Position numbers and translations under genes: made by a program
Notes under the pieces: generated by a model
What the model saw: the letters and a program-made list of their open reading frames with translations, nothing else
Told to the model about the DNA's origin: nothing
Database searches by the model: none
DNA from: Planctomycetaceae bacterium
GTDB taxonomy: Bacteria > Planctomycetota > Planctomycetia > Pirellulales > UBA1268
DNA: 10,243 bases
Reading direction: 5' to 3'
Assembly (NCBI GenBank): GCA_947453875.1
Contig: CANGIH010000052.1
Coordinates: forward strand, 1-10,243
Part shown: one piece after another, positions 1-6,453 of the stretch
Numbering within the stretch: the stretch's first letter is position 1
Layout of the letters: every line of letters starts with the position of its first letter

Positions 1-1
1 C

Positions 2-349
2 AATCCGCTCGTCGCCCGCGTCCTGCCGGGATTGCCACTGCGCTGGACGCCTGAGGGGATCGTGCTCGGGCCGGGGACCCCGGCCGAGCGGCGCTTTCCT
101 GGGGCCGGTCAGGTTCCCTTGCTCATCCATCCCAATCCGCTCGCGCCGTCCGCCGCGCCGCGGTATGTCGTCCTCAACTCCGGCTTCACCTTCCGCGAGG
201 AGCATGACGTCAACAACGCCCTCCAGAATCGCCGCCTCCCCGACTGGGCGGTGATCGATCTCGCCGTGCCCCCCGATGGCCGCGATCCGGGGCGGGTTGT
301 CGCCGCCGAGTTCTTCGACGAGGCGTGGGGGGTGAAGCCGCCGGAGTGA
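2..349 (+). CDS. C-terminal part of a probable alpha/beta-hydrolase (prolyl-oligopeptidase-like) protein, 5' truncated by the window
   Basis: The reading frame is open from base 2 to a TGA at 347-349, giving about 115 residues with no convincing start, so this is the end of a gene that begins outside the window. The stretch RYVVLNSGFTFRE followed by LPDWAVIDL and a closing VVAAEFFDEAWG resembles, from memory, the C-terminus of large planctomycete alpha/beta-hydrolase proteins of the prolyl-oligopeptidase type, where this tail follows the catalytic Asp and His region. No catalytic residue can be assigned in the visible part and the signal peptide, if any, is outside. The gene converges on the minus-strand permease gene with only 10 bases between the stops. 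The family call rests on recalled similarity of the tail alone; a large secreted protein of another family is possible. Confidence 0.6.
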   Translation, partial: NPLVARVLPGLPLRWTPEGIVLGPGTPAERRFPGAGQVPLLIHPNPLAPSAAPRYVVLNSGFTFREEHDVNNALQNRRLPDWAVIDLAVPPDGRDPGRVVAAEFFDEAWGVKPPE

Positions 350-359
350 GCCGCCCCGC

Positions 360-2333
360 TCAGCCCACCAGGACGGTCGGCCGCCGCGCCTGGTCTGGCA
401 CGGCCTTCTCGACGAGGTCGTAGACGACGTTGGGCACGTCCCCCTGGCCGAAGAGGAGGAATTCGAGCGCGAGCTTGAGGCTGCTCCCCTGGCTCCAGCC
501 GAAGACGACATCGAGCGGCGTGCCCGACTTCGACATCTCGATGGCAATCTGGGCGATCGTATGCGACACGCTGACGACGTCACGGGCGACGATGATGAAC
601 CGCTCCCCCTCCTGCTTGGCGGAGAGGATCGGGGCGTTGTGGAATTCGCTCGTGTCGCCGTAGTGGACCTCGAGGAAGACAAGCGGCACCTCGGCGGGGA
701 TGCGGTGCCGCTGGCGGATCTCGGTCTCCTTCTCGTCGAGTGAGCGGTGGCCCGGGCGGTGTGGCACGAGAACGCGAAAAGCCCCTTCGGCGCAGATGTC
801 GGTCCAGAGCATGCGGGCAGAGTCGTCGGCGAAGCGGAATTCCTTGTGCCGCAATTCCTGGCTCCGCCACACCCGCGACACGATCGAGATCAGGAGCACC
901 GAGGCGATGAACATCGAGGCGATGATGATGCCGTCGGGGCGTTCGGTGATGTTCGTGATCGTGGTGTAGATGAAGACGAGCGTGATCAGGGCGAAGGCGA
1001 TCCGCTTGAGCAGATGGTGGTCGGATCCCTGGGACGACTCGTGCTGCATGTGGACGAGCGACGCGATGCAGGCGCTGGTCATGAGCACGAGCACGCCGGT
1101 CGCATAGGCGCCACCCTGCGCGGTGACGTCGGCCTTGAATGCCCAGGTGACCAGAAGGTTGATGATCGTGAAGGCGATCACGAGCGGACGGTAGGCGGAT
1201 GCCCATTCCGGAGCCATGCCGTAGCGGGGCAGATAGCGCGGCACCATGTTGAGGAGGCCGGCCATCGCCGAGGCCCCGGCGAACCAGAGGATGAGGATCG
1301 TCGAGATGTCGTAGATCGTGCCGAACACCGGTCCGAACAACGGGCTGACCGGATGGGGGCTCTCGCCGTGGGCGACGTAGGCCAGGGCCCGGTCGATCGC
1401 CTTTCCCTTGAAGGTGACTTCGCCGAGATCATCCTTCTCCATCCGCAGTTCGTCGGCGGGGATGATCGTGTTGGTGCCGGTGACGAGCGACGATCCGATG
1501 AGGAAGAACGACATGATCAGCGCCGCGGTGAGCATCAGCCTCCGCGTGTTTTCGACCCGCGCATGCTCGTCGCTGGGGTCGGCCTCGGTGCCGCGGACGA
1601 GGTGGATCAGCAGCACGCCCGTCTCGAAGCCGGAGAGCCCAAGGGCGAGCTTGGGAAAGATCAGGAGCGAGATCCCCAGCGCCACCCAGAGCCCGTGCCC
1701 CTCGAGTGGCTTGTGGTGGAGGTGGTAGGAGCCGGAGGCGATCTCTGAGAACCACCCCTGCATGAGCACCGGGTGGGTGAGGAGATACCACAGGCCGCTG
1801 CCGACGATCAGGAATGAGAGCCCCAGGAACGCCACCACGAGCACGGTGGCGATGCCCACCACCTCGGAATAGCCTTTAAGGAACATCGCTCCGAGGAGGA
1901 GCAGCAGGACCACCGCCATCGCGATCTGGTTGTGGGCCCAGGGGGGGGCACTCTCGGCGAAGATCGAGTTGCTGATCAGATGCGCCGCGGCGTCGGCGGC
2001 GGAGAGCGTCTTCGTGATCACGAAGTCGGTGGCGGCGAAGCCGATCAGGACGAGGACGCCGATCTTGCCCCGCCATCCGCCGACAAGCCGCTCGATCATT
2101 CCGATCGAGCCGACGCCGTCGGGGGTCTGGCCGGCGACGTAGCTGTAGACCGGATAGGCCCCGAAGAGGGTCACGAGGACGAGCACCAGGGTCGCCAGGG
2201 GGGCGAGCGTGCCGGCCCCCTCGAAGGCGATCGACGGCTGGTAGCCGAGGGTGCTGAAGTAGTCGACGCCGCAGAGGCACATGATCAGCCACCACGCGTA
2301 GTGGTGATGCTGACCGTGGGAGGACTCGCTCAC
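360..2333 (-). CDS. APC-superfamily permease (amino-acid-transporter-like) with C-terminal cytosolic domain
   Basis: A 657-residue integral membrane protein that probably moves an amino acid or related small solute across the cytoplasmic membrane; the substrate cannot be read from the sequence. The N-terminus is short and His-rich (HGQHHHY), followed by the first membrane helix containing GVDYFSTLGYQPSIAF, a signature I recall from APC-family permeases of actinobacteria and planctomycetes. About 12 hydrophobic segments follow up to roughly residue 500 (ending near SVLLISIVSRVW). The last 150 or so residues are soluble and end in PDQARRPTVLVG. The GTG at 2333 is chosen as start: an in-frame ATG at 2519 would overlap the upstream gene by 95 bases and add 62 low-complexity residues. 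A GGAG lies about 14 bases upstream of the GTG, so the ribosome site is not ideal. It is the last gene of the minus-strand unit, 91 bases after its neighbour. Confidence 0.85.
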   Translation of the reverse strand: MSESSHGQHHHYAWWLIMCLCGVDYFSTLGYQPSIAFEGAGTLAPLATLVLVLVTLFGAYPVYSYVAGQTPDGVGSIGMIERLVGGWRGKIGVLVLIGFAATDFVITKTLSAADAAAHLISNSIFAESAPPWAHNQIAMAVVLLLLLGAMFLKGYSEVVGIATVLVVAFLGLSFLIVGSGLWYLLTHPVLMQGWFSEIASGSYHLHHKPLEGHGLWVALGISLLIFPKLALGLSGFETGVLLIHLVRGTEADPSDEHARVENTRRLMLTAALIMSFFLIGSSLVTGTNTIIPADELRMEKDDLGEVTFKGKAIDRALAYVAHGESPHPVSPLFGPVFGTIYDISTILILWFAGASAMAGLLNMVPRYLPRYGMAPEWASAYRPLVIAFTIINLLVTWAFKADVTAQGGAYATGVLVLMTSACIASLVHMQHESSQGSDHHLLKRIAFALITLVFIYTTITNITERPDGIIIASMFIASVLLISIVSRVWRSQELRHKEFRFADDSARMLWTDICAEGAFRVLVPHRPGHRSLDEKETEIRQRHRIPAEVPLVFLEVHYGDTSEFHNAPILSAKQEGERFIIVARDVVSVSHTIAQIAIEMSKSGTPLDVVFGWSQGSSLKLALEFLLFGQGDVPNVVYDLVEKAVPDQARRPTVLVG

Positions 2334-2424
2334 GGGGGCGTGGGGCTCCGACGGGGCGGGGCGGACACGAAACGAACGGACGTCATCCTGACAGCGGCCC
2401 GCCGCCGCCGCAACCGAGTGCGAC

Positions 2425-3135
2425 TCACTGCCACTCCGGAAGATCGATCCCCCGCTTCTTGGCCTGAGCCTGCAGGGCCTGGGAGTAGCGATCGAAGCGC
2501 TTCCGCCGGTCGCCGTCATCCGGCGGCTTTTGTTTGCGGCCTTTCTCCTCGCGAGCCTGCGGCGAGAGTCCGAAGCGGAGCTTCCGGTAGGTGATCGTGC
2601 GGTCGATGCCCTCGTCGGCCAGCCTTGTCCGCTCCCCTTCGGGGGCGGCGAAGTAGGCGTCGATCGCCTCGTCGCGGGTCGTGTCCCAATCCGCCTCGAG
2701 CGCCTTGCGGGCGTCGTCGAGTTCCTGTTTCGACATCTGGTCGGCGTTGCGGATCACCTCCGCCACCGCCTTCTTCCCCTCCGTGCCCCGCACATCCCCG
2801 CCGAGCAGGCCCTTCTGGATCGTGGCGGTGGCACCGAGCAGGTCGGGGCGGCGGCCGAGCGACATCCCGACCCCCGCGGCGAGCCCCCCGAAGAGCATCA
2901 AGCCCAGCACCCCCAATGCGATCGCCAGCCCGCGCTGGGTCGCGACAGGGTCGGCGGCGGCGTGTGGGGCTGGCGAGGCGTCGGGTTTGGCCGGAGCGGA
3001 GGCCGGGCTCCCCGCCGCCTGCTTGGCGGCGGGGGCCGGTTTGGCCTTCGTGGCGGCAGGGGGCGCTTTCCCCTGGGCGATGGCGCGGGCGGCCGCGAGG
3101 CGGGCCTGCGCTTCAGGACTCAAGCGGCTTGCCAT
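2425..3135 (-). CDS. Single-pass membrane protein of unknown function, Ala/Pro/Lys-rich N-terminus
   Basis: I do not recognise a family for this 236-residue protein. Residues 1-23 look helical (many Ala and Arg), residues 24-65 are a disordered Ala/Pro/Lys-rich linker, one strong membrane helix spans about 69-92 (LAIALGVLGLMLFGGLAAGV), and RR follows it. The remaining 140 residues are charged and probably helical (QELDDARKALEADWDTTRDE, then a very basic EEKGRKQKPPDDGDRRKRF). There is no signal peptide cleavage site or lipobox, so the helix looks like a permanent anchor. The ATG at 3135 has a GGGAG about 10 bases upstream. The gene starts 32 bases after the stop of the DUF1559 gene, so the two are probably co-transcribed. 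Reality of the gene is supported by position, ribosome site and coherent domain layout; the function is open. Confidence 0.72.
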   Translation of the reverse strand: MASRLSPEAQARLAAARAIAQGKAPPAATKAKPAPAAKQAAGSPASAPAKPDASPAPHAAADPVATQRGLAIALGVLGLMLFGGLAAGVGMSLGRRPDLLGATATIQKGLLGGDVRGTEGKKAVAEVIRNADQMSKQELDDARKALEADWDTTRDEAIDAYFAAPEGERTRLADEGIDRTITYRKLRFGLSPQAREEKGRKQKPPDDGDRRKRFDRYSQALQAQAKKRGIDLPEWQ

Positions 3136-3167
3136 GGTGTGGTGTCTCCCATGACGGCACGCCGTGA

Positions 3168-4163
3168 TCAGGTACCCCCCCCGCTCGGGCCATCTGCCGG
3201 GCGGGTGGCGTCGTTGCCATCACCGATCGTCGAATACCAGCGGAGGACATCGAGATCGATGTCGGAGGCCAGCGATTCGACATGCCCGTCGAGGAACACG
3301 AAATTCACCAGACCGCCGGCATGCTGGCTGCCGAACTTCCGGCTGTTGGTGTCCTTCGGGCCGCTGGCCAACCCCCGTGCCGTATCCCGGAACAGGCAGT
3401 GTGGGGTGTCGGCGCCAAACATCGACGTATCCCCCTGCCAGTAGTGGACCATGTTCTGGGGCCAGGTCGGGTCGACCGGGATCATGTGCCGCTCGCCGAT
3501 GGCGAACGTCTGGCTCAAGCCGTCGATCACCCACGCCGCCTTGACGGCGGAGAAGGTGAAGATCGGGCCGGCCTGTCGACCGTCGACACCTGCGCCGTTC
3601 TCGGCGCTGTAATTGAAGTAGGTGCCGGCGTTGGCGGAGTAGTCGCCACCGGCGGCGGCGGCGAGGACGAGCGGAGCCTCGTTATTGTTGTCGAAGTTGC
3701 GGGTGTTGTTGGGGGCCCGGCGGCTGGGGCAGAAAAAGGCCGACACGGCCGTCCGCATCGCCTGCGAATTGAGCGTGTCGTCGGCCCGGGCCGTCGGCAC
3801 GTAGGCATTGGCGATGGACGTCTCTTCCATGAACGGCAGCATGCGGAAAGCCCACGAAACGCCGATCTGCTCACGGGTATTGCGGCCGGAAGGGTAGGTC
3901 TTCTTGGCGTCGTGATGGAGGGTGACGGCCAAGCCCTGCTGCTTGAGGTTGTTGTTGCACGACATCCGATTGGCCGCCTCACGGGCCGCCTGAACTGCCG
4001 GGAGGAGGAGTCCGACCAGCGTGCCGATGATGGCGATTACAACCAGGAGCTCGACGAGCGTGAACGCCCGCACCCGGCTTCCCAGCACCTTCCGCCCTGC
4101 CCCGGCGTCCGAGCCAAGACCCTGCCAACCGTTGTTCCGACGACTCTTCAGCGTGCCAACCAT
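3168..4163 (-). CDS. DUF1559 domain protein, type II secretion/type IV pilin-like (pseudopilin) N-terminus
   Basis: A 331-residue protein with a class III (prepilin) signal: a 33-residue basic leader ends VRA, followed at residue 34 by FTLVELLVVIAIIGTLVGLL, with Glu at +5 (residue 38). It is expected to be cut and N-methylated by a prepilin peptidase and to sit in the cytoplasmic membrane with the C-terminal part outside. The helix continues into LLPAVQAAREAANRMSCNNN, the classic start of DUF1559, and the C-terminus has the family's other landmark, HAGGLVNFVFLDGHVESL. Planctomycetes encode many such proteins and their function is not established. The residue before the cleavage site is Ala rather than the usual Gly. 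GGAG sits 8 bases upstream of the ATG. It heads a three-gene minus-strand unit with its own promoter and is not obviously related to pyrH upstream. Confidence 0.95.
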   Translation of the reverse strand: MVGTLKSRRNNGWQGLGSDAGAGRKVLGSRVRAFTLVELLVVIAIIGTLVGLLLPAVQAAREAANRMSCNNNLKQQGLAVTLHHDAKKTYPSGRNTREQIGVSWAFRMLPFMEETSIANAYVPTARADDTLNSQAMRTAVSAFFCPSRRAPNNTRNFDNNNEAPLVLAAAAGGDYSANAGTYFNYSAENGAGVDGRQAGPIFTFSAVKAAWVIDGLSQTFAIGERHMIPVDPTWPQNMVHYWQGDTSMFGADTPHCLFRDTARGLASGPKDTNSRKFGSQHAGGLVNFVFLDGHVESLASDIDLDVLRWYSTIGDGNDATRPADGPSGGGT

Positions 4164-4176
4164 CGTGTGTTCTCCA

Positions 4177-4197
4177 GGCCCCGGCCATCCCGGAGCC
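4177..4197 (-). promoter_or_regulatory. Leader stem-loop touching the ribosome binding site of the DUF1559 gene
   Basis: The arms 4197-4190 (GGCTCCGG) and 4184-4177 (CCGGGGCC) pair over 8 bp with one G-U, loop GATGG. The inner arm ends one base before the TGGAG ribosome site at 4175-4172. Such placement could modulate translation or protect the 5' end of the message. The pairing is seen; a regulatory role is inference. Confidence 0.4.
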
Positions 4198-4232
4198 GAC
4201 GAGGCAGGGGAAGGGAGAGACCGAAAGACCCC

Positions 4233-4261
4233 ATTCTCAAACCGATGGTGAGGTCAGTCAA
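4233..4261 (-). promoter_or_regulatory. Predicted sigma-70-type promoter of the DUF1559 unit
   Basis: On the minus strand a -35 box TTGACT (4261-4256, 5 of 6 consensus bases) is separated by exactly 17 bases from GAGAAT (4238-4233, 4 of 6). Transcription would start near 4226, leaving a leader of about 63 bases before the ATG at 4163. This is the best promoter-like pair in the pyrH-DUF1559 gap and indicates that the pseudopilin unit is not merely read through from pyrH. Planctomycete promoter consensus is poorly defined, so this rests on the general bacterial pattern. Confidence 0.55.
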
Positions 4262-4265
4262 GGAA

Positions 4266-4284
4266 GACCTGTCGCTGCCAGGTC
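4266..4284. repeat. Perfect inverted repeat just upstream of the DUF1559 promoter
   Basis: GACCTG (4266-4271) and CAGGTC (4279-4284) form a perfect 6-base dyad with a 7-base centre, ending 5 bases from the predicted -35 box. Its position suits an operator for an activator or repressor; it could also be the remains of a weak pyrH terminator, although no T-run follows on the minus strand. Confidence 0.35.
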
Positions 4285-4325
4285 GCACAAAACCCGCATT
4301 CTGCCCTGTTTTTCCTGGCCTTGGA

Positions 4326-4355
4326 GGGCTGGGGGACTGGGGTTAGAAGGGGGGG
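4326..4355 (+). other. Four-run G-tract with G-quadruplex pattern
   Basis: The plus strand carries runs of 3, 5, 4 and 7 G (4326-4328, 4331-4335, 4339-4342, 4349-4355) separated by 2, 3 and 6 bases, which meets the usual G3+ N1-7 rule. A further run of six G follows at 4372-4377. The G-rich strand is the template strand for minus-strand transcription leaving pyrH, so RNA made here would be C-rich. Beyond this tract, the promoter and the hairpins noted, I see nothing in the 298-base gap 4164-4461. Confidence 0.5.
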
Positions 4356-4402
4356 CGCGGTTCACTCTCTCGGGGGGTGGTGGCGTGGGGCGATCCGGCA
4401 TT

Positions 4403-4420
4403 GGCAAGCCCTGAGTTGCC
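4403..4420. repeat. Weak inverted repeat shortly after pyrH
   Basis: GGCAA (4403-4407) and TTGCC (4416-4420) can pair over 5 bp with an 8-base loop, 42 to 59 bases beyond the pyrH stop. No T-run follows in the direction of pyrH transcription, so it is at best a poor terminator. Confidence 0.2.
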
Positions 4421-4461
4421 CTGCGGAGAACCGTTGCCGCCACGGCCGGGGGCAGCCACGC

Positions 4462-5253
4462 CTACGCTGTTCGGGAGACCACCGTCCCGATCCGTTCGCC
4501 GGCGATCGCCCGGACGATGTTCCCCTCCCGGCGGTAATTGAATACCAGGATCGGCATGTCGTGTTCCATGCACAGCGAGATCGCGGTGGAGTCCATCACC
4601 CGCAGATTCTGCTCCCGGATCTGTTGGTAGCTGAGGCCACGGTAGAGGATGGCGTGGGGATTCTTCTCGGGGTCGTCGGAATAGACGCCATCGACCCGCG
4701 TCGCCTTCATGAGGATGTCGGCCTCGAGTTCCAGGGCCCGCTGGGCGGCGGCGGTGTCGGTGGTCACGAACGGACTCCCCGTTCCGGCGGCGAGAATCAC
4801 GATGCGCCCCTTCTCCAGGTGGCGGCGGGCCCGGCGACGGATGTAGGGCTCCGCCACCCCATCCATGCGGATCGCCGTCATCAGCCGGGTCTGGGCCCCG
4901 AGGCTTTCGAGGGCGTCTTGAAGCGCGAGTCCGTTGATGACCGTCGCCAGCATCCCCATCGAATGGGCGGTGGCCTCGTGGACCCCGGAGTTGCCGGCGG
5001 TGAACGAGGCCCCGCGGAGGATGTTGCCGCCACCGATGACCACGGCCACCTCGACGCCACGGGAAGCGGCGAGAACGGTCTGGCCGGCGACCAGAAGCAC
5101 CTCGTCCATGGAGATGCCCCGTTCACCGGGTCTCACAAAACTCTCCCCTGAGAGCTTGAGGAGGACGCGGCGATACGCAGGCTTGGCATCCTTCCCACCC
5201 TGGGGTTGCCCGTCGGCAGACAGGCTCTCCGAGGTCCGATGTGGATCGACCAT
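4462..5253 (-). CDS. pyrH: UMP kinase
   Basis: Converts UMP to UDP with ATP in the cytoplasm, the committed step towards UTP and CTP. The 263-residue protein has the amino-acid-kinase fold landmarks in order: LLKLSGE at 31-37 (phosphate-binding Lys33), GGGN at 74-77, GTGSPFVTTDTAAAQRA at 157-173 and KATRVDGVYSDDP at 183-195 (nucleotide binding), then MDSTAI near the end. It is about 22 residues longer than the E. coli enzyme (241), the excess being a polar N-terminal tail. The ATG at 5253 is supported by GGAGGGG with a 7-base spacer, so the tail is probably real. It lies 62 bases after tsf in the conserved order rpsB-tsf-pyrH. The frr gene that commonly follows is missing here. No U-tract terminator is visible after the stop. 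Confidence 0.97.
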   Translation of the reverse strand: MVDPHRTSESLSADGQPQGGKDAKPAYRRVLLKLSGESFVRPGERGISMDEVLLVAGQTVLAASRGVEVAVVIGGGNILRGASFTAGNSGVHEATAHSMGMLATVINGLALQDALESLGAQTRLMTAIRMDGVAEPYIRRRARRHLEKGRIVILAAGTGSPFVTTDTAAAQRALELEADILMKATRVDGVYSDDPEKNPHAILYRGLSYQQIREQNLRVMDSTAISLCMEHDMPILVFNYRREGNIVRAIAGERIGTVVSRTA

Positions 5254-5315
5254 CGCAGCCCCTCCAGTCAGCCCGCAAGGTGGTCCAGTGGCAACGCCGG
5301 TCGCGTGGCCTCGTC

Positions 5316-6158
5316 TCAGCCGCCGAGCTTCCAGTTCTCGACCCGCTTGACCTCAAGGCCAGCCGACTTGGCCAGCTGACCGACGGTCTGCTTGTCATCC
5401 TTCACGAACGGCTGCTCGAGCAGCACGCACTGGCTGAAGAAGTTCCGCAGCCGGCCCTCGATCATCTTCGCGATGATGTTCTCGGGCTTGCCCTCGCCGC
5501 GGGCGGCTTCGGAGAGGATTTCCTTCTCCTTGGCGACAACGGCCGGGTCGAGATCCTCCTTCGTGACTGCCTTCGGCGCCAGCGCCACGACGTGCATCGA
5601 GATGTCCTTGGCGACGCCGGCCGCATCGGGCGACGAAGTCTTGCCGGCGATCTCGACGATCGCCGCCTTCGAGCCGTCGTGGTGGGCATAGCCGCCGCAG
5701 GGGGCGTCGATCCGGCAGATCCGGGCGAGGTCGAAAACCTCCCGCATGCGGTTGAAGAGGTCGTCCTTGATCTCGGCGAGCGTCTTGTCGGGATGGGCGT
5801 GGCTCTTCTGGGCGAGCAGCTCCGCCGGGGTCTTGGCTCCGGGGCCGAGGGCGAGCGTCGCGGCGATGTCTTCGGCAAACGCCTTGAAGTCGGGGCTGTT
5901 GGCCACCGGAGCGCTCTCGCACTTCAACTCGATGATCGCGCCGACATGCTTCGATGGATCGGCAAACACGGCCAAGCGACCGGTCGACGTCTCCCGATCG
6001 GCGCGCATCGCCTGCGTCTTGATGCCCTGCTTGCGCAGCCATTCGACGGCCTGCTCGGTGTTGCCACCACACTCACTGAGGGCTTTCTTGCACTCCATCA
6101 TCGGCAGCCCGGTCTTGTCCCGGAGTGCCATCACCGCTGCGGCTGTGATCTCTGCCAT
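5316..6158 (-). CDS. tsf: Translation elongation factor Ts
   Basis: Exchanges GDP for GTP on EF-Tu during protein synthesis in the cytoplasm. The 280-residue length matches bacterial EF-Ts (E. coli 283). The N-terminal UBA-like EF-Tu-binding module reads LRDKTGLPMMECKKALSEC (about 12-30), followed by the core domain and a C-terminal module. The region that in E. coli contains the TDFV motif (Asp80, Phe81) reads CESAPVANSPDF here (residues 80-91), so Thr-Asp-Phe is replaced by Ser-Ala-Pro. I checked this against the bases at 5907-5924: the codons are AGC GCT CCG, with no sign of a frameshift. The ATG at 6158 has AAGGAG about 8 bases upstream. It follows rpsB after an unusually long 295-base gap and precedes pyrH by 62 bases. 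Confidence 0.97.
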   Translation of the reverse strand: MAEITAAAVMALRDKTGLPMMECKKALSECGGNTEQAVEWLRKQGIKTQAMRADRETSTGRLAVFADPSKHVGAIIELKCESAPVANSPDFKAFAEDIAATLALGPGAKTPAELLAQKSHAHPDKTLAEIKDDLFNRMREVFDLARICRIDAPCGGYAHHDGSKAAIVEIAGKTSSPDAAGVAKDISMHVVALAPKAVTKEDLDPAVVAKEKEILSEAARGEGKPENIIAKMIEGRLRNFFSQCVLLEQPFVKDDKQTVGQLAKSAGLEVKRVENWKLGG

Positions 6159-6283
6159 GGGGAATGCTCCTTACAAAAGTTTGGCGGAAGGTTTTGGTGG
6201 GAGGCTGAGTGAGAGTGAATCAGTCGTTTGGATCGGACCGGTCGGGCTCGGTTCACAACGCAGACCGGACCGGAATGGCACGA

Positions 6284-6315
6284 CCGGCGGAGCACTCTGG
6301 AAGCACTCCAGCCGG
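6284..6315 (-). other. Imperfect stem-loop in the long rpsB-tsf gap
   Basis: CCGGC plus GGAG (6284-6292) can pair with CTCC and GCCGG (6306-6315) over 9 bp with a single bulged base (6310) and a 13-base loop. The same area has a direct repeat AGCACTC (6291-6297 and 6302-6308). No T-run follows on the minus strand. The gap 6159-6453 is 295 bases, long for this gene pair; I found no convincing separate tsf promoter in it. A minus-strand frame at 6131-6418 has no coding character. Confidence 0.3.
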
Positions 6316-6453
6316 CCGTCGATGAACGGGACATGTCACCGGAAACCACGCCCACCGGAGGCATCGATCGAAAGGAAGAATTCCCTGCGACCGAATGAGC
6401 CGGGGCACGCTTACCCAAGTTGGGGCAGGAATCAGGTCGGTGAGTGGGGCCGG

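Noticed and set aside
2334..2519. N-terminal extension of the permease from an ATG at 2519
   Set aside because: It overlaps the preceding gene by 95 bases and codes for Arg/Ser/Pro-rich sequence unlike a permease start; the GTG at 2333 leads directly into the His-rich tail and first membrane helix.
3282..4346. Long plus-strand open frames opposite the DUF1559, pyrH and tsf genes
   Set aside because: They are antisense shadows produced by high-GC codon usage; the opposite strand encodes clearly recognised families.
6131..6418. 95-residue minus-strand open frame between rpsB and tsf
   Set aside because: It overlaps the start and ribosome site of tsf, is Ser/Arg-rich without recognisable features, and has no convincing ribosome site.
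6414..6424. CCCAA-G-TTGGG palindrome after rpsB as a terminator
   Set aside because: The stem is only five pairs around a single base and no T-run follows on the minus strand.
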